This document shows positions 52,455-55,262 of a stretch of DNA of 55,262 nt, in pieces. Position numbers and translations under genes: made by a program. The notes beneath the pieces were generated by a model that saw nothing but the letters and a program-made list of their open reading frames with translations, searched no databases and had not been told where the DNA came from. The stretch is from Calothrix anomala FACHB-343. Lineage in GTDB: Bacteria > Cyanobacteriota > Cyanobacteriia > Cyanobacteriales > Nostocaceae. Every line of letters starts with the position of its first letter. Within the stretch, counting starts at the first letter, position 1. The stretch covers positions 1 to 55,262 of the forward strand of contig NZ_JACJQG010000069.1 of NCBI RefSeq assembly GCF_014696435.1, given 5' to 3'.

Positions 52455-53639
52455 CTAAACCCTCCTTATTAATTTACCTTCCCAATCACTAGAAACGCTG
52501 GAAATAAAATAATCTTGATATCCTGATTCAGCAATGGTAATTTCTTGAATTTGAGTGCTACCTTCAATAATTTCCATAACTTTGGCATCCCGTAAATACC
52601 GTTCCACAGGATACTCACTACTACAACCATTTCCGCCATGAATTTGCACAGCATCATTAGCTATTTTAGTTGCTGCGGTAGATGCAAAATACTTAGCAAT
52701 AGAAGTTTCTATAATCGAGTTAGGATGGTTAATATCTTTGAGATAACCGGCTTGATAACATAACAATCTTGCAGCTTTGATGTTAGCTATCATCTGAGTT
52801 ATCTTTTGGCGAATTAATTGATGTTCTTTGAGGTAGACATCAAATTGTTTGCGATCGCTAGTATATTGAATGCAAGCTTCTAAACAAGCTTGAGCAATAC
52901 CTACACAACCACAGGCTACACTATATCTACCATAATCAAGGGCAGAAGCAGCAATGTAAGCAAAGCCAAAACCTAATTTACCGACTAAATTTTCTGCTGC
53001 TACCTCACAGTTATTCAACTGCAATTCTGCTAGCATTGATGCTCTAGTACCTAAAATACCAGACATCGGTTTTATCAAAAGACCTGGATTATTTTTTTTG
53101 ACTAAAAAAGCAGTTGGTTTACCGTCACATTTAGCAAATACCAAAAATACATCTGCTATTTGTCCATAGGTAATCCATTTTTTTCTTCCATTTAAAATAT
53201 AAGCATTACCTGTAAATGTTGCTGTTGTTTCTACACTTTTAGCATCGCTACCTACATTCGGTTCGCTTAATGCAAAAGCACCTATAATTTCTCCCAATGC
53301 TAGTTTAGGGAGCCAATAATCTTTTTGAGATTTACTTCCCCATTTGCATAAAGCCTGAGAAACCATATTATGAACTGTTAGCAAACTCCGTATAGAAGAA
53401 CATCCCCGGCCAATTTCTTCGTTGAGAATACCGTAACTAATCATGTCCATTCCTTCACCGCCATATTCTTGTGGTAATACAGCGCCAAGAAAACCACGTT
53501 GAGCAATTTTTTTGATTAGTTCAGGGGGAGTAAATTCTTTTCTATCCCATTCACCAGCTTCAGGAAATATTTCCTCATTTACCAAAGCTCTAATTTCAGC
53601 TTGATAACTTTTTTGTTGCGGAGTTAGTTCTAGTTTCAT
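52455..53639 (-). CDS. Acyl-CoA dehydrogenase-like, FkbI type
   Basis: A 394-residue flavoprotein of the acyl-CoA dehydrogenase family: N-terminal helical domain, FALSEPNVGSDAKS and KKWITYGQIADVFLVFAK (FAD and substrate region, about 125-170), DYGRYSVACGCVGIAQACLEACIQY, DRKQFDVYLKEHQLIRQKI, QIHGGNG, and the catalytic-base region VMEIIEGSTQIQEI. In the FkbI/AsmL role it oxidises ACP-bound intermediates (known pathway), together with the 3-hydroxyacyl-CoA dehydrogenase-like protein. It overlaps the ACP gene by 4 bp, as expected for an enzyme acting on that ACP. The family alone would allow other acyl substrates; context decides. Confidence 0.9.
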   Translation of the reverse strand: MKLELTPQQKSYQAEIRALVNEEIFPEAGEWDRKEFTPPELIKKIAQRGFLGAVLPQEYGGEGMDMISYGILNEEIGRGCSSIRSLLTVHNMVSQALCKWGSKSQKDYWLPKLALGEIIGAFALSEPNVGSDAKSVETTATFTGNAYILNGRKKWITYGQIADVFLVFAKCDGKPTAFLVKKNNPGLLIKPMSGILGTRASMLAELQLNNCEVAAENLVGKLGFGFAYIAASALDYGRYSVACGCVGIAQACLEACIQYTSDRKQFDVYLKEHQLIRQKITQMIANIKAARLLCYQAGYLKDINHPNSIIETSIAKYFASTAATKIANDAVQIHGGNGCSSEYPVERYLRDAKVMEIIEGSTQIQEITIAESGYQDYFISSVSSDWEGKLIRRV

Positions 53640-53884
53640 AAGACTATTTTTGCTGTTTTTCGCTCAACTAAATTAGCGAGAGAATTAATAGTACGAAAAT
53701 TATCAAATTCCAAGTCTTCGTTTTCTATATTAATTTGAAATTCTTGCTCTATAAATAAAACAAGCTGCATCGCAAACATGGAATTAACAAAGCCTAGCGT
53801 AAAAATATCTTCGTCAACTTGCAAGTCATGATTACCAAAAAATCTTGAAAGAAATGCTTTAATTTGAGTTTGTATTTTATTCAT
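53636..53884 (-). CDS. Dedicated acyl carrier protein, FkbJ type
   Basis: An 82-residue discrete carrier protein. The phosphopantetheine Ser is Ser35 in GFVNSMFAMQLVLFIEQEF, a variant typical of FkbJ-like ACPs rather than fatty-acid ACP (DSLD). The remaining helices (EDLEFDNFRTINSLANLVERK) are normal for the fold. It should carry the glycerate-derived unit while the neighbouring dehydrogenases and the FkbH-like enzyme act on it. The gene overlaps the acyl-CoA dehydrogenase gene by 4 bp and follows the dehydrogenase gene after 22 bp. Confidence 0.88.
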   Translation of the reverse strand: MNKIQTQIKAFLSRFFGNHDLQVDEDIFTLGFVNSMFAMQLVLFIEQEFQINIENEDLEFDNFRTINSLANLVERKTAKIVL

Positions 53885-53906
53885 TTTGCTGATTGCTTCC
53901 TATTTA

Positions 53907-54761
53907 CTATTGATATACATAAAAGCCTTTACCATTTTTTCTTCCATATAGTCCAGCATCTACCATTTTTTTGAGTAAAGGACATGGTCTATATTTACTA
54001 TCGTTAAAGTTTTCATACAAAACTTCAATAGAAAATAAAATTGTGTCTAAGCCTATTAAATCTGCTGTTTCTAAAGGCCCCATTTTATGACCAAAACAGC
54101 CTTTAAAGATTTTATCTATATCTGCTGCTGTTGCAACTTGGTCTTGTAATAAGAAAACAGCTTCGTTAATAGTTAACATTAATACGCGATTAGAAACAAA
54201 ACCGGGTGAATCATTAACAATTACCCATTCTTTACCCATCTGAGCTAGCATTTTTTGGGCTATCTCAATTGTGGTTTCTGAAGTATGGTAGCCGCGAATC
54301 ATCTCTACCATTGGCTTCATGGGTACGGGGTTCATGAAGTGAATACCAAGCACTTTATCGGCACGTTTCGTAGCCGAAGCAATGCGGGTAATGGGAATTG
54401 CGGAGGTATTAGCAGCAAATACACAATCTGCTGGGCAGATGGCATCTATTAAGGAATATACTTGTTTTTTATTATCCCATTTTTCGGTGACATTTTCTAT
54501 AACAAAGTCAGCATTTTCTAAAAGTTTATAGTCGGTTGAAAATTCTATTCTGTTAATAACTTCTTCTAGATTAATTGTTTTGTCTGTTTTTTGAAATAAA
54601 GACTGGAAGCGAATATTGTTTTTAATTTCTTGTTGGGCTTTATCGAGAATTTCTGCTTTAATATCTACCAAAATTACATCATGGCCTGTTTGCGCAAGAT
54701 TTTGGGCGACTCCTATACCCATGACACCTGCACCAACCACACCGACAGTTTGAATTTTCAT
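53907..54761 (-). CDS. 3-hydroxyacyl-CoA dehydrogenase-like, FkbK type
   Basis: A 284-residue NAD(P)-dependent dehydrogenase resembling 3-hydroxybutyryl-CoA dehydrogenase. Nucleotide motif VGVVGAGVMGIGVA (7-20), acidic end of beta2 VDIKAEI, catalytic LGIHFMNPVPMKPMVEMIRG with His, SPGFVSNRVLM, and C-terminal GPLETADLIGLDT...GRKNGKGFYVY. In the FkbK role it oxidises ACP-bound glycerate at C3 (known pathway). It is the first complete gene of the operon visible here. Upstream, a 28-nt hairpin repeat (54817-54844) and the truncated carrier domain intervene; no clear Fur-type box was found. Confidence 0.88.
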   Translation of the reverse strand: MKIQTVGVVGAGVMGIGVAQNLAQTGHDVILVDIKAEILDKAQQEIKNNIRFQSLFQKTDKTINLEEVINRIEFSTDYKLLENADFVIENVTEKWDNKKQVYSLIDAICPADCVFAANTSAIPITRIASATKRADKVLGIHFMNPVPMKPMVEMIRGYHTSETTIEIAQKMLAQMGKEWVIVNDSPGFVSNRVLMLTINEAVFLLQDQVATAADIDKIFKGCFGHKMGPLETADLIGLDTILFSIEVLYENFNDSKYRPCPLLKKMVDAGLYGRKNGKGFYVYQ

Positions 54762-54816
54762 AATTGTTATCCTGAATAGATTGACATTTTTGTAATTTAT
54801 TAAATTTAGATAATGC

Positions 54817-54844
54817 GGTGCGTTACACTTCGTGATAACGCACC
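54817..54844. repeat. GGTGCGTTA/TAACGCACC hairpin repeat
   Basis: Nine-base perfect arms with an inner CAC/GTG pair form a compact hairpin, followed by CCTACAT. GGTGCGTT...ACACACCCTA-type ends at 7.66 and 8.14 kb are related in sequence. It lies between the orphan carrier-domain remnant and the first complete operon gene and could influence readthrough. Confidence 0.6.
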
Positions 54845-54863
54845 CTACATATACTAAAAATTG

Positions 54864-55175
54864 TTAGGTTGACAGTTGCATATCAGATGTTTCTTCTAAT
54901 TTTTCTAATTCTTCGATGAGAATTTCTTCAATTACTAAGGCGAATTCAGCAATAGTTGGAGCTTCAAACAAAAGACGTACTGGGAAGTCAATTTGAAAAA
55001 TTGTGCGCAGTTGCGAAATTAAGACTGTTCCTGTTAATGAGTCGCCACCTAATGCAAAGAAGCTGTCATGAATTCCTATTTGTTCAATACCGAGAAACTG
55101 TTGATAAACTTCAACTAGTTTTTGCTCTAGTTCGTTAGTAGGTGGAGCATAAGCATTTTGGTTCTTTAGGACTTG
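54864..55175 (-). pseudogene. Orphan carrier domain, 3' remnant of a PKS/NRPS gene
   Basis: The minus strand encodes 103 residues ending ETSDMQLST: APPTNELEQKLVEVYQQFLG, then IGIHDSFFALGGDSLTGTVL with the phosphopantetheine Ser, then PVRLLFEAPTIAEFALVIEE. This is a normal C-terminal PCP/ACP domain. An in-frame TAA at 55176-55178 lies just upstream, there is no ATG/GTG/TTG start before the carrier core, and upstream DNA to the window edge shows no A, KS or other domain. It looks like the 3' end of a megasynthase gene cut off by an insertion, deletion or stop. The DNA from 55179 is AT-rich and unrecognised. Confidence 0.75.
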
Positions 55176-55262
55176 TTATGCTAAACAATGAAATAAAAAG
55201 GCAAAAAGCAGTAAAAAATTCATCCAAACAATGAACAAAAACCTTGTTCTACTTGACACAGA

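Noticed and set aside
54762-54863. Fur box upstream of the operon's first complete gene
   Set aside because: Only isolated ATTATC/GATAAT-like hexamers are present; no 19-bp site with adequate symmetry is visible.

Overview
The window looks like chromosomal DNA of a filamentous, phycoerythrin-containing heterocyst-type cyanobacterium (Nostoc, Calothrix, Tolypothrix or Scytonema-like). Evidence: the HIP1 octamer GCGATCGC is very frequent, heptanucleotide short tandem repeats such as (TTTTGAA)n and (TTGGGCA)n recur, and there is a phycoerythrobilin gene set (pebA, pebB, a CpeS-type lyase, a CpeF-like HEAT-repeat lyase). The genus is inference.

Layout. 1-1.0 kb: a HIP1-bounded tandem repeat and a RelE-type toxin-antitoxin pair (minus). 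1.2-2.9 kb: an amidohydrolase of the N-acyl-D-amino-acid deacylase family (minus). 3.2-7.4 kb: a CheB-CheR-PAS-histidine kinase-receiver hybrid (minus). 7.4-8.2 kb: nested repeats, including a MITE-like insertion with a 9-bp target duplication. 8.2-9.4 kb: a PAS-CRP/FNR regulator (minus). 9.4-10.45 kb: non-coding. 10.45-14.0 kb: a heterodimeric ABC exporter (plus). 14.5-15.3 kb: a pentapeptide-repeat protein (minus). 15.6-19.4 kb: phycoerythrin chromophore synthesis and attachment genes (plus). 19.4-20.1 kb: a relic zone with an IS1-like transposase fragment.

20.1-54.8 kb, all minus strand, is one large nonribosomal peptide synthetase (NRPS) operon. In transcription order it encodes: a four-gene FkbH-type kit for a hydroxymalonyl-like ACP extender (3-hydroxyacyl-CoA dehydrogenase, ACP, acyl-CoA dehydrogenase, FkbH); NRPS C-A(Dab?)-PCP-C-A(Gly)-PCP; a free-standing condensation domain lacking its catalytic His; an EctB-type diaminobutyrate aminotransferase; NRPS half-C-A(Dab?)-PCP; a docking-C protein; a free TauD/SyrP-like hydroxylase; a module with a His-less C-like domain, A(Asp) and PCP; NRPS C-A(Orn/Dab?)-PCP-C-TauD; a second His-less C-like/A(Asp)/PCP module ending in a thioester reductase; a methyltransferase; and a class III aminotransferase. 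Specificities come from pocket residues read by eye.

My reading is a siderophore-type peptide, roughly [acyl/PKS part]-Dab-Gly-Dab-(beta-OH-Asp)-(Orn/Dab)-(beta-OH-Asp), released reductively as an aldehyde and possibly transaminated to an amine. The two Asp modules each follow a C-plus-hydroxylase unit, once fused and once split into two genes, and each begins with a C-like domain lacking HHxxxDG. This resembles the beta-hydroxylase/interface-domain arrangement known from beta-hydroxyaspartate siderophores. No PKS, TonB receptor or N-terminal loading gene lies in the window. At the right edge an orphan carrier domain suggests that the upstream megasynthase is broken or interrupted.
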